DNA of 64,000 nucleotides from Epiperipatus broadwayi (taxonomy: Eukaryota > Onychophora > Udeonychophora > Euonychophora > Peripatidae), in assembly GCA_028023455.1 (NCBI GenBank), contig JAQFVV010000072.1, positions 2,128,501 through 2,192,500 on the forward strand, read 5' to 3'. Under the pieces are notes generated by a model that saw only the letters and a list, made by a program, of their open reading frames with translations, had not been told where the DNA came from and did not search any database. This document shows positions 21,925-32,583 of the stretch, piece by piece. Numbering within the stretch: position 1 is the stretch's first letter; each line of letters begins with the position of its first letter. The position numbers and the translations under genes are program-made.

Positions 21925-22490
21925 AGGGAGGAGGGGAGTAGTATATCTCAATTTATCTACTATTAATATACTAATCCAGATTTCATCTTATCTCGATTGG
22001 ACTGAGCATTCATTACCACAGATCAGTAAATATATAAATTGATAACCCAGGCTAATGAATGCTGATGCTCAGTAAATCTGATGGTTTTCATTACAGAATG
22101 AGATCTGACTATAAATAGTCGGTCCAATTGGAGGTAAAGGAAGGCAAATTATTGTAAAACCTGAACGGTAATACACACGTTGTCCAGTATATATGGTTAA
22201 CGCAGAGAAGCAAATTCACGTTATGACTGAAAGCTACTAGAACTTAGAATAGACAATGAGACAAGCCGAAAATGGTAAATAAACTCAGAAGGATAAAGAA
22301 AAGTCCCTTACATTAATTGTTGCAAGGCAACTAAATGCTATACCAAGTCAAGGGTATCGGGTGAAGGTATAACAGTTGTATATATTGCCAATACGCGTGT
22401 ATATTTGTTTCTAATTAATAAATATTTAATCGTATTTATACAAGTTTGTGTTTATTATAATCACTCATAAACACAACTGTAGTAATAATA
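21925..22490 (+). repeat. polypurine tract and 3' LTR of Gypsy remnant
   Basis: AGGGAGGAGGGGA is a good plus-strand primer tract. It is followed by a unique, more balanced block of about 550 bases containing GATTGGACTGAGCATTCATT. The same block in diverged form occurs near 61475 (AATTGACTGAGCATTCATCC), so this is a repeated LTR. The right edge, near CACAACTGTAGTAATAATAC, is not certain, and the canonical TG start is not clear. Confidence 0.6.
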
Positions 22491-23617
22491 CATGAACCAC
22501 ACTACCCAATTAAAATATTTGACAAATGCATTTATATTAGCAGAAAATTAAAACAATTTTAAATGATTAAAAATATTAATGAGCTTGTAATTAGCAAATG
22601 TTTAATTTCCTAAAGAGTGAAAGGAAGCTATTTCTCCTCTTATTCGCATCATTCACAGCTAAACTATTAAGTAAATGATGTGAAAAAAGAAGATAAATTA
22701 GGATAAACCACTACAAGTCTGCATTTAAGCCCTCGAACTTCTTAAGAACACGCGAGCAATCAAGACAGTCGATTTTTTTTTTTTTTCTTGTAAAGTTAAG
22801 TTATTCAATTGTAATTTAATATATATAAATCTTTTTATTATTATTATTTTTTAAAAATATATAAATAAATATCCAGACATTTGTAAAGAATAGGTAGATA
22901 TGTTATTTTAAAAAATGGCTTTATTCATACTGAGCACGTATACTTAAATACCATCAATAATAGTAATGTGATACAGCTATGTTTATGATACACATTCTAC
23001 TGAAAGCATGTTCAGCAAGAATAAAGCCAATTTTTAAAATAACACGTCTACCTTTCCTTTATAAATGTCTGAAAATTTATATGTTTAAAATTACAAGTGC
23101 AAAGAAAAAAGATAAGCTATTGAATGAATTACATAAAACTTATTTTTATATATTTGTATTTTTATGTAATTATACTAAGGTTAAAATAATATAATTTAGA
23201 ACTATTTGATAAAATTTGGTAATACATAATAAATATTTAAAGATAAAATTTTACAGCATTGATAAATACGTAACATTTAAGAGTGAGAAATTCGAGCGTT
23301 GGATCTTGGGTGATAAACAGATGGATGACTTTGATACTTGGGGGCATTACACTAATATAGCTAGTACTTGGAGAACCTGTATATGCGTTAGTAGGTAGAC
23401 ACATACTTTATGTGATCGTGCGTGCACAATCTGAAATTTTACAAATTACAATTATCTTCAAAAATTGAATCTTTAAAGTTCAATCTCCTAAGATCTCCAT
23501 TTTCGGCAACAAAAAAAAAGTCTTAGATTTTAATTTTTTAAAAAAGAAAAGGAAAAAAAATTTAAAGATTAAAAAAAAATAAATCTAAATGCTGGAACAG
23601 ATCCATTTATTACTTAC
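22491..23617 (-). other. presumed intron downstream of the FERM exon
   Basis: AT-rich DNA with no second exon recognised. A T-run lies at about 22771-22786. Short frames here (22979-23194, 23216-23398) show no domain. Confidence 0.4.
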
Positions 23618-23722
23618 CTTCATTCCTCCAGATTCTACATAATCCATACCAAAGTAATCGCATTCAAGAAGGTTCAAATACTTGCATACTTGGTCGAAAA
23701 GAACTTGCCCAAATGCTTTTTG
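23618..23722 (-). CDS. FERM-domain protein, single internal exon
   Basis: The minus strand gives a 105-base exon of 35 codons, open in phase 0. It is bounded by a textbook acceptor (T-run, then TTAATCAG, at 23740-23723) and donor (AAG|GTAAGT, with GTAAGT at 23617-23612). The peptide contains GQVLFDQVCKYLNLLE followed by CDYFGMDYVESGG. That is the F1 lobe of a FERM domain, where V/L-L-D-V-C-LNL-E-DYFGL is strongly conserved in the band 4.1, FARP/FRMD, MYLIP and FERM-phosphatase families. FERM domains link membrane proteins and lipids to the actin cortex. The subfamily cannot be decided from 35 residues. The neighbouring exons are not visible, so much of the window may lie in introns of this gene. 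Confidence 0.8.
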
Positions 23723-24142
23723 CTGATTAACAAAAAAAAAAAGATGAGTAAAACAACATTTAGTAATTCACATCATACATTTTCTAACTAAATTCATGTC
23801 TGAGTGTGTGGGACATGTGTGTATATATACGTATATATATATATATATATTTACATAAGTATTTGAAGTAATATTAGTACATCATGCACCATTTGTAGAA
23901 TTTTATAAACTTTTTCACATTATTGATTCGGGTTGATCATTTCAGTGACACCTGACGAAACGGAGTTCAAACACTTGCTAAGATCGGTCAATATTTTATT
24001 AATATAATAACATATAAAAGTTTATAAAATCTTCTAGTTAGTACATGAGAGCAATACTGCTTCAATAATTACATATTTGCATTAGGGTTTATATTTATTT
24101 ATACAAATTTAAAAATAAGTATCTATACCTATATAAAAATTT
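23723..24142 (-). other. presumed intron upstream of the FERM exon
   Basis: Starts with the pyrimidine tract of the acceptor site. Contains a TG/TA-rich simple repeat near 23810-23852. No further exon was recognised. Confidence 0.45.
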
Positions 24143-24538
24143 AAAAAAGGATATTTGCCATTAACTGGCAATTTGGAAAAAAAATCCAAAGAATGATTGA
24201 AACTCAAATTTCATGAAAGATATAGATTCGAATCCAAGACCATAGTTTTATCTTCATGTAAATGTACATATGTAATAATTAATGGTATACTGTCGAACAA
24301 AAAAAACCAGTAACGGGTAAGATCTGACTACCACTTTTCACATTACTCTTAAATAAAATGGTGAAGATAATTCAACTCCTTATAAAATCTTGTAGAACAG
24401 CATTACAATGGCTAATATTGTAAAGAATCTAAGTACTTTCCCTAACTCAAGTAAGAATGCAATTAAACTTACTGTGTGCTAGGCAGTATTGATATACAAT
24501 GTTGCTTTTAATTATTACATATATATAATCCTTACTAT
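24143..24538 (+). repeat. direct duplication, copy 1
   Basis: This roughly 400-base block begins TTTGCCATTAACTGGCAATT and ends near TAATCCTTACTATA. It is repeated at 24952-25362 with moderate divergence in the same order. It contains AGATTCGAATCCAAGACC, a box-B-like block, so the unit may derive from a tRNA SINE. Confidence 0.8.
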
Positions 24539-24740
24539 AGATGGATGGATGGAGATAGATAGATAGATATACAGACAGACAGACAGATATAGATAGACAG
24601 ACAGACAGATAGATAGATAGACAGACACACAGACATAGAGATAGACAGACAGACAGATAGAGATAGACAGACAGAGAGATAGATACATAGATAGATAGAA
24701 CAGACAGACAGAGAGATAGATACATAGATAGATAGAATCA
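24539..24740. repeat. GATA/GACA microsatellite
   Basis: About 200 bases of interspersed GATA and GACA tetramers with higher-order repeats. The long open frames on the opposite strand (Tyr/Ser/Val/Leu/Cys repeats) are translations of this satellite, not genes. Confidence 0.95.
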
Positions 24741-24951
24741 ATTATTATCTATATCTATATCTATGTAAAGATATAAAAAAAAGAGAGAGAGAGAGGGAGA
24801 GCGAGAGAGAGGGAGGGAGGGAGGGAGAGAGAGAGGTGTGAGAGAGAGAAAGGGTGTGTGAGAGAGAGAGAGGAGAGAGAGAGGTGTGTGTGAGAGAGAG
24901 AGGGTGTGTGAGAGAGAGTGTCAATTATTATCTATATCTATGTAAAGATAC
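24741..24951. repeat. GA-rich and GTGTGA simple repeat
   Basis: A purine-rich tract of (GA)n with interspersed GGGA and GTGTGTGA blocks. It is bracketed by two copies of CAATTATTATCTATATCTAT and ATGTAAAGATA at 24738 and 24922. Confidence 0.9.
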
Positions 24952-25313
24952 AAAAAAAGGATCTTTGCCATTAACTAGCAATTTGGAAAAAAATTTCCAA
25001 AGATGATGGGTAGTTAAGCTTCATGACAGACCTAGATTCAAATCCAAGATCATAGTTCTTTCTTCCTATAAATGTACATATGTAATAGTTAATGGTACAC
25101 TGTCAAACAAAAGAAACCAGTAGAGGATGAGACATGTCCACCACTTTTCACATTGCACTTAATTGAAATGATGAAGATACTTCAACACCTTATAATATCT
25201 TGTAAAAAAAGCATTGTAATGACTAATATTATAAAGAATCTAAGTGCCTTTCCTACTTCAAGTAAAAAGGCAATTAACCTTACTGTCTGCTAGACTGTCT
25301 TGATATACAAACA

Positions 25314-25349
<36 letters not shown>

Positions 25350-25362
25350 ACCCTTACTATAA
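24952..25362 (+). repeat. direct duplication, copy 2
   Basis: Repeats the block at 24143-24538, with the box-B-like site changed to AGATTCAAATCCAAGATC. It contains an (AT)n run at about 25325-25349. Confidence 0.8.
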
Positions 25363-25394
25363 TCTATTACATAAATATGTATTAATAGATACAA

Positions 25395-25504
25395 TCAACT
25401 ACTATAGTTTCAACAGTACTATCTGTGTTTAAAAATCTTAAGTCTGAATCAAGCTCTCTTGGATTTTTAAACGCAGGTAGCACTGTTGAAACTATAGCAG
25501 TTGA
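25395..25504. repeat. short foldback hairpin
   Basis: CAACTACTATAGTTTCAACA and GTACTATCTGTGTTTAAAAATC are mirrored by GATTTTTAAACGCAGGTAGCAC and TGTTGAAACTATAGCAGTTG. The right arm directly adjoins the 5' junction of the LINE-B fragment. Confidence 0.8.
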
Positions 25505-26150
25505 GTCAGTATGCTTGTACAATAGATGAGATTGTGTTAGGAGAATTGTTGAGTGTTATAGTGGCAAAAAATGGGATAGAAAAATAGATGCATTAATAAA
25601 AAAATAGGGAGATAGAAAGATGGAGAACTAGTATGGAGAGTAAAAAGAGTTTAAATATATATAGAAGTAAACAGAATATTGTATGTGAGATAATTTATAA
25701 CAATAGCAAGGAAAGTAATTTACCATTGGCTCAAACAGAATCATTAGCAACAAGAGAATATACACATAAATGGAAGAATGTGGGTGATTTAGTCAGCAAG
25801 TTATGTAAGGAAGGCATGGAAAATATTAGGCATCTGTTAATTAGATGCAAATGCTTACAAGCAGAAAGGGTACAAACAATGAAGTTGTGGGAGAATAAAT
25901 ATAAACAAACTTATTATACAGAAAATTGGTTCTTGGTTTTTATGCTGGGTTAGGAAAAAGATAAGGGGAATCTAGGCATAAGGGCCATAGCTGATGATGT
26001 GGAAATGGTATGGAGCAGGATAGAGAAGAGTTTTGGGGAAATGGAAATGAAAGGTAAGGTGGTTAACAGATTTCTCTGGGCATAGTCGCAGAGAGATTCA
26101 TGACTTTGATAAATAAAAAATTAAAAAAAAAACAGTGTATCACATCGCAT
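25505..26150 (+). mobile_element. LINE-B 3' fragment (copy B2)
   Basis: Aligns by eye with 58815-59460 of the long LINE-B copy, starting at a CAGTATGCTTGTAC-like block. It includes the A-run plus TAG junction near 25600 and the downstream frame (25633-25953) with SLATREYTHKWKN, CKEGMENIRHLLIRCKCL and KLWENK. The zinc-binding Cys/His pattern is partly lost, because the ancestral CKLC lies just upstream as SKLC. The 3' tail reads GTATCACATCGCAT. Confidence 0.85.
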
Positions 26151-27460
26151 GGGTATTCATTCTAGTACTATATGAGTTTCTTCTAGCTTTATGGGTTCTT
26201 TAATAAATATAAATATACATCTGAAGATCAACTTTCTAAATGCTGTTAATCTCAACGTAATATATTGTTGTTTTTTTGTCAAACTGATCAGAAAACATAA
26301 AAACATTTACATCTGGCCAAACTTTAATAATTTGCTTGCTAGATGTAAAATCTGAGGTAAAACACAAAATAAAAAGACGAAACAAATTGTTTATTAACTG
26401 CCTTTGAAAAATCGGGTCATTCCCATGTTTATATATACTTTATAATGTTGTGTTGATTAGTTATTTTACAGTTGTACGAAAATTAACCAAATTACTGTTA
26501 TATAATAATTTACTACGATATTTATTGAATTTTTGTGTTTGATATATATATTTAGATATTGGCAAATATCTGAATCTAAAAGATTTTTGGTTCCTTTTTA
26601 TAAATAAAATGGGAAACACACTAGTGTCCTGCAATTTAGTGAAAAATCTGTTCCATACTTATTCCGTTTTATACAATTAATAAGTGTGTATGTTGTCATT
26701 AACGAGGTAAAAATAGTAAATGATATGCAAGGTAGTTTTAAAAGAAAAAGTTTATTACCAGTATTTGATGCCAAGGTGAAAGCAATTAGTTCGGCAACGA
26801 TTTTAGTCCACAGAACACTTAGGCCAGATGTTGAACACGATATAAATTCACAGTCTGATGGAATAAAGCAAGCTATTACAAAGTTTATCATCAGGGTTCT
26901 AACAAGAGCTTAGTCTGTTCTTTTATAATTTTCCCATTTCAGTTAGCTATTAGTTTACCACCGTAAAGATTTATGTCAGGAATGAAAAGATATCTCCCAT
27001 GTGTGTTAAATCATGTCACTGCGTTAACCATATGATTCCATTTCGCCAGGGAAACAAATTGCTGCGTTAAAATTATTAAGCTTGACAATTAAAATTATCA
27101 GAATGCAATCCAACATTCTTTTAACAGTTCACATATACAGTATATATAATTAACTAAAGACATTTCAACATAAACAATTGGAATGTAATACTAACTTCAG
27201 TTGCATTTAGTGTTTTTTTACAGTTCAGTCTACAATTAACGACTATTTAAGAAATTTTAATATTCATTGACAATTTCTCTTGATCCATTTCATCTGCCTG
27301 CGCTCAAGGATTTTTATAAATTGTAGTGGGAAAATGGTGATGATGAAAAACATAACCGAAGAGGGAAAGAAAGTTAAAGAGGAACTGTTTCTATTTCTCA
27401 GAATAATGTTTCTATTTCTCTAAAAGATTTTCCTTTCATCTTTCATTCAATCATATAAAC
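26151..27460. other. mostly unannotated, one open frame of unknown nature
   Basis: AT-rich DNA. A frame open from 26608 to 26913 on the plus strand (about 100 codons, no ATG near its start) carries INEVKIVNDMQGSFKRKSLL and FDAKVKAISSATILVHRTL. It is more balanced in composition than chance frames here. No domain is recognised and no splice sites were confirmed. Confidence 0.35.
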
Positions 27461-27899
27461 CAAGGGTGGCCAACTTTTGTGTTCATAAGATCTACTTTTT
27501 ATTTTTAAAATGTGTTGCGATCGACTTGTTGTCATAGGCGTGGTCTAAGTGGAGGGAGGTGTGAAATACATACAATTATTTAACGGAATAAAAAACTCAT
27601 GTCTGGGGAATTAAAGCAACATGAGTAATTATTAGCAATATTTATTAATTCAAATTAGCTACATTAAATCAAGATTAAAAATATTATTTTCAATAATGAT
27701 ACGGCTTAGTGGACTTCACCTATTTGGAATTGGAAAAAAATTTAGAACAAAAACAAAAATAACAAAAAAAACTTGGAAAATCTTGATTTAACTGGTTTCA
27801 CTCATTACCCGACAGCTCTTGCAGATTGGCCTCGCGATAGACCAAAAATTGGCTTTGCGATCAACCGGTTGATCACGATCGACTTGTTGGACATCCTTG
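27461..27899. mobile_element. hAT-like MITE
   Basis: Terminal inverted repeats CAAGGGTGGCCAAC (27461) and, reversed, CAAGGATGTCCAAC (27899) resemble the CAGGGGTGGCCAACC ends of hAT transposons. Flanks ATATAAAC (27453-27460) and ATATGTAC (27900-27907) match at 6 of 8 bases, the 8-base duplication length of hAT. Subterminal GATCGACTTGTTG blocks occur at both ends (in direct orientation). At 439 bases with no transposase frame it is non-autonomous. Confidence 0.75.
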
Positions 27900-28102
27900 A
27901 TATGTACATAGATACGAAGCAGAATACAATCACAAATCAATAAAGAAACTATATTCCAAACTTAATTTTAAGTAAATATTTATTAATAAAATAATAACTA
28001 TTGAATAGAGATCATTAAAACATTAGGATTTTCTATTTTGGAATTAAAGTTACAAATTTAGCTATCAAATTTCATGCATTTTACTATGATTTAATTGACT
28101 AT

Positions 28103-28276
28103 CATCATCATCATCAACCATTATCAATCCACTGCAGGATGAAGGTCTCTCCAAGTTTAATCCATCTTCTCCGACCTTTAGCTTCTCTTCTCCACAACAC
28201 CCCATGCACATTTTCTTATTTCATCCATCCATCTCACATGTGGTCTCTTTCTGGGTCTTTTACAATCTCTTGACTA
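28103..28276 (-). mobile_element. 5'-truncated RTE-type LINE, 3' end only
   Basis: Plus-strand ATCATCATCATCATCAACCA, then ATCAATCCACTGCAGGATGA and CATCCATCCATCTCACATGT, are the same 3' terminal sequence as at 0.93 and 19.8 kb. Only about 170 bases are retained. Confidence 0.85.
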
Positions 28277-28929
28277 TAATTCAAGATTAATAAGAAGCAA
28301 ACAGAATAAAACAAGAATGAAAACAACCCAAACCTCATCTTCTAGCGACTGGCAAGCGTGGTGAGTGATACTATTTCCCCCATAATTCCTCCATGAAGGG
28401 CTTCTGTATAGGTTCTCGCCCTATAAGGGGCCATTTAAAAACCAATTTAGCTTTATAAATATGTGTATAATGATATTAATTTTATCTTCACTTATATATG
28501 TGATTATTTTGCATATGTAAATACATGGGTAACGAATTGGTTACTTTCTTATCTTTCTCATGTAAAGCTGAGTGCAACTTCAGGTGATGAGCACCATAAT
28601 CATAGAAAGTTAGGACAAAACCACTTCGTTATGCATATGTATATACGTATGCGAAAGAATATTGTGTTGAATGATTCACTGTTATAAATTTTGCTGAAAA
28701 CTTGGGATACTTATTTAAAAAAAAAAAAAACACCTTTATTTTAGCATAAGTTTTTACTTGATATACATAAATATTTTTAATTTTAAACCACCCATCAGGA
28801 TATGGAGAGAGAGATATGATGGGAATAAGCAGAAAAGGATCAAAAGCGTGAAAGAGAAAATTGGTATCATTGACATCACTGGAAGAACTAGGTTGAATAT
28901 ACTGTTAAAAGATATAGTAGTAAACCACT
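28277..28929. other. unannotated stretch
   Basis: Mixed-composition DNA near 28320-28440 (CTAGCGACTGGCAAGCGTGG) without a supported open frame; AT-rich after that. Confidence 0.4.
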
Positions 28930-29264
28930 GAACATCACCTGATCACCAGTGACAAACTTTTCCATACTGTAGTGCTACCTAGTGCACACCACAGTAACCA
29001 ATGTATGCAAGGTTTATACATAAAATTCCTATCTAGTGGCTACTCATCGAATATCACCTTGGATCTGAGAGCACTGCACCTAGATCTTAGAATCTAAGAA
29101 CTAGATGCAATGCTTTCAGATACAAGACTCCTCACTGATAAAAGCCACAGGCTAGAAACAAATTTGGGGATATTGGATGAGAAGGCACTAGGTAAGGATT
29201 TTATGCACAAACCTTCATGCATTCATTGATTACTGTGGCTGGGACTACTATATAAAGAGTTTGC
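28930..29264. repeat. family A palindromic repeat, copy A5
   Basis: Left arm CAAACTTTTCCATACTGTAG, GTGCACACCACAGTAACCAA and CCTATCTAGTGGCTACTCAT. Right arm CTCACTGATAAAAGCCACAG, GGGGATATTGGATGAGAAGG and CATTGATTACTGTGGC. It ends in AAAGAGTTTGCC, immediately followed by the first recognisable base of LINE-B copy B3. Confidence 0.75.
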
Positions 29265-30812
29265 CATTTTGTTTTTGTTGTATTTGAGAGAAATGGGAGA
29301 GAGCAATAGAAAGACAAGAAAGAAGGGTAGGAAGTATATACATTACCAGGTCTTTTATTTGCAGGTGATGCCTTCTTGTGCACAGAAAGAATGGAACGGG
29401 TGGGTAAAGAGATGGGGGTTAAATTTAGTGAAGAAAAAATCAAAAGTACGGTATTTGAGAGAAACCAGAGAGAGCAATAGAAAGACAAGGAAGAAGGTTG
29501 GGTGTATATATATTATCAGGTCTTTTATTTGCAGGTGATGCCTTCTTGTGCACAGAAAGAATGAAACATATGGAAGTTATGCTGAGGACATGCACAAGGG
29601 TGGATAAAGAGATGGGGATTAAATTTAGTGAAGAAAAATCAATATGGATGATTAATACTGGGTAAAGAGAGGACAAAGAATTTTTACTGGGGGATACAAA
29701 GTTAAGTGTGGTGAATAGGTATATCTATTTGGGAATAGTCTTAAGTAATCAGAAAAATTGCATGGATGAATGGGAGAAAAAATGATAAATGAAGCAAAGA
29801 AAAGAAAGGAACTGATAAAGAAATTAACAGTGTTTTCATATAATAAATATGATGTAGCTAAAATTATATGTGGGAGTGGCAGGGTTAACATATGGTACTG
29901 ATGCATTGTGTTAGTATAAGGAGCATTAGATTACTTAGAAAAAGTACAGAGCAGTAGGAAGCTATGTGTTAGATGCAGATGTGTGGGTGGCAAAGGAGGC
30001 AATTCAAAGAGAAATGGGATAGTCAACTTTTTTATATGAGAAATGTAAAAAGTAAAATGAAATTGTTCTATAGATTGCAATTTATGGACAACAAGATGAG
30101 TGAGAAAGGTAGTACAGTATACAGAAGATTTAGATAAAGAATTTGTCAGTATATTTATACAAAGATGAGATGATTGGTAGAAGAATTGTTGATGTTATAG
30201 TGGTAAGGAATGGGATAAAAAAATAGATGCATTAATAAAAAAAGGAATTGGAAAGATGGAAAACTAGTATGGAGAGTAAAAAAAATTCAAATATATATAT
30301 ATAGAAGTAAACAGAATATTGGACGTGAGTTAATTTATGATACTAGAAAGGAAAGTAGTTTACTGTTTAAGGCTCAAACAGGATCTTTAGCAACAAGGGA
30401 ATATACACATAAATGGGAAAATGTGTGTGATTTAATACGCAAGTTGTGTAAGAAAGGCATAGAAAACAGTAGGCATCTGTTAATTGAATATAAAATGCCT
30501 GAAAGCATAAAAGGTACAAATAATGAAGTTGTGGAATAATAAATAAGTGATTATAGAAAAAGTGGGTTCTTGGGTTTTTATGCTGGGTTTGGGCAAAGAT
30601 AAAAGGGGATTTAGATATAAAGGCCATGTAGTTGATAAAGTTTTTGTTGAGGAAATTGGATTGAGCAGGATAGAGAAGAATATGGGGAAAGCTTAGGGCA
30701 GGGAATGGAAAGGGAAGGTAAAGTGGCTAACCGTTTTTTTTTAGCATAAAGGCTGAGAGATTTCTGACTCCGAATAAGAAAAAGTCACAGTGTATCACAT
30801 TGCATTGCGATA
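29262..30812 (+). mobile_element. LINE-B, decayed and rearranged (copy B3)
   Basis: Follows 58005-59460 of the long copy. It starts in the block after the RT GCPMSP motif (CCATTTTGTTTTTGTTGTAT), runs past the catalytic box region (LLFAGDAFLCTERM, with Gly for the first Asp of ADD) and continues to the zinc-knuckle frame and GTATCACATTGCAT tail. A segment of about 180 bases (29280-29455) is repeated at 29460-29640, a tandem duplication inside the element. Many small deletions break the frame. Confidence 0.85.
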
Positions 30813-31012
30813 TAGTAGTAGATGGTCAGTTTAAGTCTTAAACTGGATCCCAAAAGATTATAAAAAAAACCTAGAAAAGGACACATGAGATGAAAGGATG
30901 AGATAAAAAAATATACTGGAATGATATTGGAGAGAATATATCAATCAGATAAAGTAGCTTAAACATGGAGAAGTTCAATAATACTTGAAAATGATTATGA
31001 TGATAACTTTTA
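30813..31012 (+). mobile_element. old RTE-type LINE 3' remnant
   Basis: GTTTAAGTCTTAAACTGGAT, then CCCAAAAGATTATAAAAA and CACATGAGATG, match the RTE 3' end in plus orientation in diverged form. It ends in GATTATGATGATAAC. Confidence 0.55.
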
Positions 31013-31224
31013 ACAATAAAATATTTATTAAATGCTAACAATATTATATCACATCTTTAATAATATGATAATCTGTTAAACTCATGGAAAAAGTCAATAC
31101 CTAATTGCAACTTAATGAATACAATTTTCAAACTAAGACATTAACATTCAAATCCAAAGTGCTGACAATAATGCATAGCTGCCACCAATAAAATATGACT
31201 TCTGCCAACACATACTTCACCGAT

Positions 31225-31400
31225 TTCAGTTTTGACTCCTTATGTAAGCTTCATTAGTCTGAATATGAATAGAACAGTACTGAATAGGGATTTATTAATT
31301 ACTATCATCTAGTGATTACTCAAGATTGAATTAGATAGCAGATCTTGAGTAGATGAAACAGATTTAGCAATTCATAGCAAATGATCACTGATTGTGAATA
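31225..31400 (+). repeat. family B repeat, diverged
   Basis: Contains AAGCTTCATTAGTCTGAATA, AGTGATTACTCAAGATTGAA and TTGAGTAGATGAAACAG. The GATTACTCAA and AGTAGATG blocks define family B; the core is weak here. Confidence 0.5.
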
Positions 31401-32162
31401 TAAACCCAAATATAATTCTTTCTACTATGAAATCAACCAATCTCATGAATATACCTTCTCTAAATCTCTAGATATAAAACATCAAAAAGTTTTTATGACC
31501 ATATGCTAGCTCAAAATGAATCTCTTTCTACCAAAATCAAACTGGCAGGAAAGATTACTTATATTTACACCAAACAAAGTATCATATGGTTTAACCTGCT
31601 TACTTTCAATGTCAGAATTAGCAGCAGTGTGTCACTGTAATTACTTCATTCCAATACCATCTATGGGTAAACTTGAAAAATAAATGAACATTAAATAATA
31701 GTCTATATTTATATATCTTTAGCTTAGTTTCTAACTATTGGTCTTCTTTAGTGAGAAAGAAGCATTGTACTTTTCACCACATCTTTAAAACTTTTGTATT
31801 ACCCAAATTAATAATATGGGGTTCAAAAGCACCTTAAAGTTTTGGATTAAGACAAACTCCCTGTATAGTTATAAAGCTCTGGTACTAGATCAGTAACTTC
31901 ATATTTTGCAATAATTACATACACACACAAGTTAGTTAACTTGCATTTAAAACCTTAGGGTATTTTTAAACCTCAGATTATTAGTTTGAATAGTAAATGT
32001 GCAAATACTTCTTACTGAATATGATAAACTAGTCAAAGCTGTTCATCACCATCCAATGCACATCAACTACTGAAGTGTATAATAGATGAAATCCTAGAAT
32101 ATGAATATATATATATATATATAAATTATTAATCAATGTCTGTATTCCAATTATAATAAAAT
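31401..32162. other. no feature recognised
   Basis: AT-rich DNA with CT-type blocks. No open frame of interest. Confidence 0.45.
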
Positions 32163-32340
32163 ATATATAATTATTCAAAACAATGCAATAATTAATACAG
32201 TAAAACAATATTTTAAAAAAACAAATATATACCAATTTAATAGAAGTACTTTCAACTATCTATGTAGTCGTTGTCAACTAGATTCAAATTGTATTAGAAA
32301 AAACCATTACAAATGTAAACAAAAAGTAATACGTCATACA

Positions 32341-32583
32341 TCAATTTTCCCACAATTCATTAATTTTTATATTGGCGGCCTGTCTATTTATCAACTGTTG
32401 CTTTTCACTTTTTATTAACATAGCTTCTTTAATTTTGCGTTTATTATTATTTCTTTCAATACACAAAATCTTAACTTTATTAAAATCAAAATCAAAACCA
32501 TAATTACATGTTACATTATGATCAAAAAATACTGATGGTGATACATCATCATTTCTAACATTCTCTTGTCTTGATTTTTGCAC
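32341..32583 (-). pseudogene. Penelope-like element, C-terminal GIY-YIG part (left arm)
   Basis: An 80-codon frame with FFDHNVTCNYGFDFDFNKVK, ILCIERNNNKRKIKEAMLI and INELWEN. In Penelope-like elements the endonuclease ends with a pattern of His, then a second His or Tyr, F-W, V-K-I-L-E, R, E-A-I and a final W. The spacing here fits. The earlier GIY-YIG and RT parts are absent. The family call is by pattern only. Confidence 0.65.

Larger units (their letters stand above)
20565..22490 (+). mobile_element. internally deleted Gypsy-type LTR retrotransposon
   Basis: Ordered remnants on the plus strand. A gag segment reads LRKLALSCRFEDFL then DHFICGMKDHKI (20743-20838), the conserved gag block of Gypsy elements. 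An aspartic protease follows, MELDIGFAVSRG (21232 on), where Thr of the D-T-G active site is replaced by Ile. Then comes a linker (YPDV, KLG, near 21520), an integrase tail reading RHRNQLRLN (near 21712) and a polypurine tract AGGGAGGAGGGGA (21925-21937). After it lies a likely LTR from about 21938 to near 22490. RT, RNase H and most of integrase are missing, so there is a large internal deletion. A short related LTR piece lies at 61433. Confidence 0.7.

Noticed and set aside
24447-24741. Two long minus-strand open frames rich in Tyr, Ser, Leu, Val and Cys
   Set aside because: They are direct translations of the GATA/GACA microsatellite.
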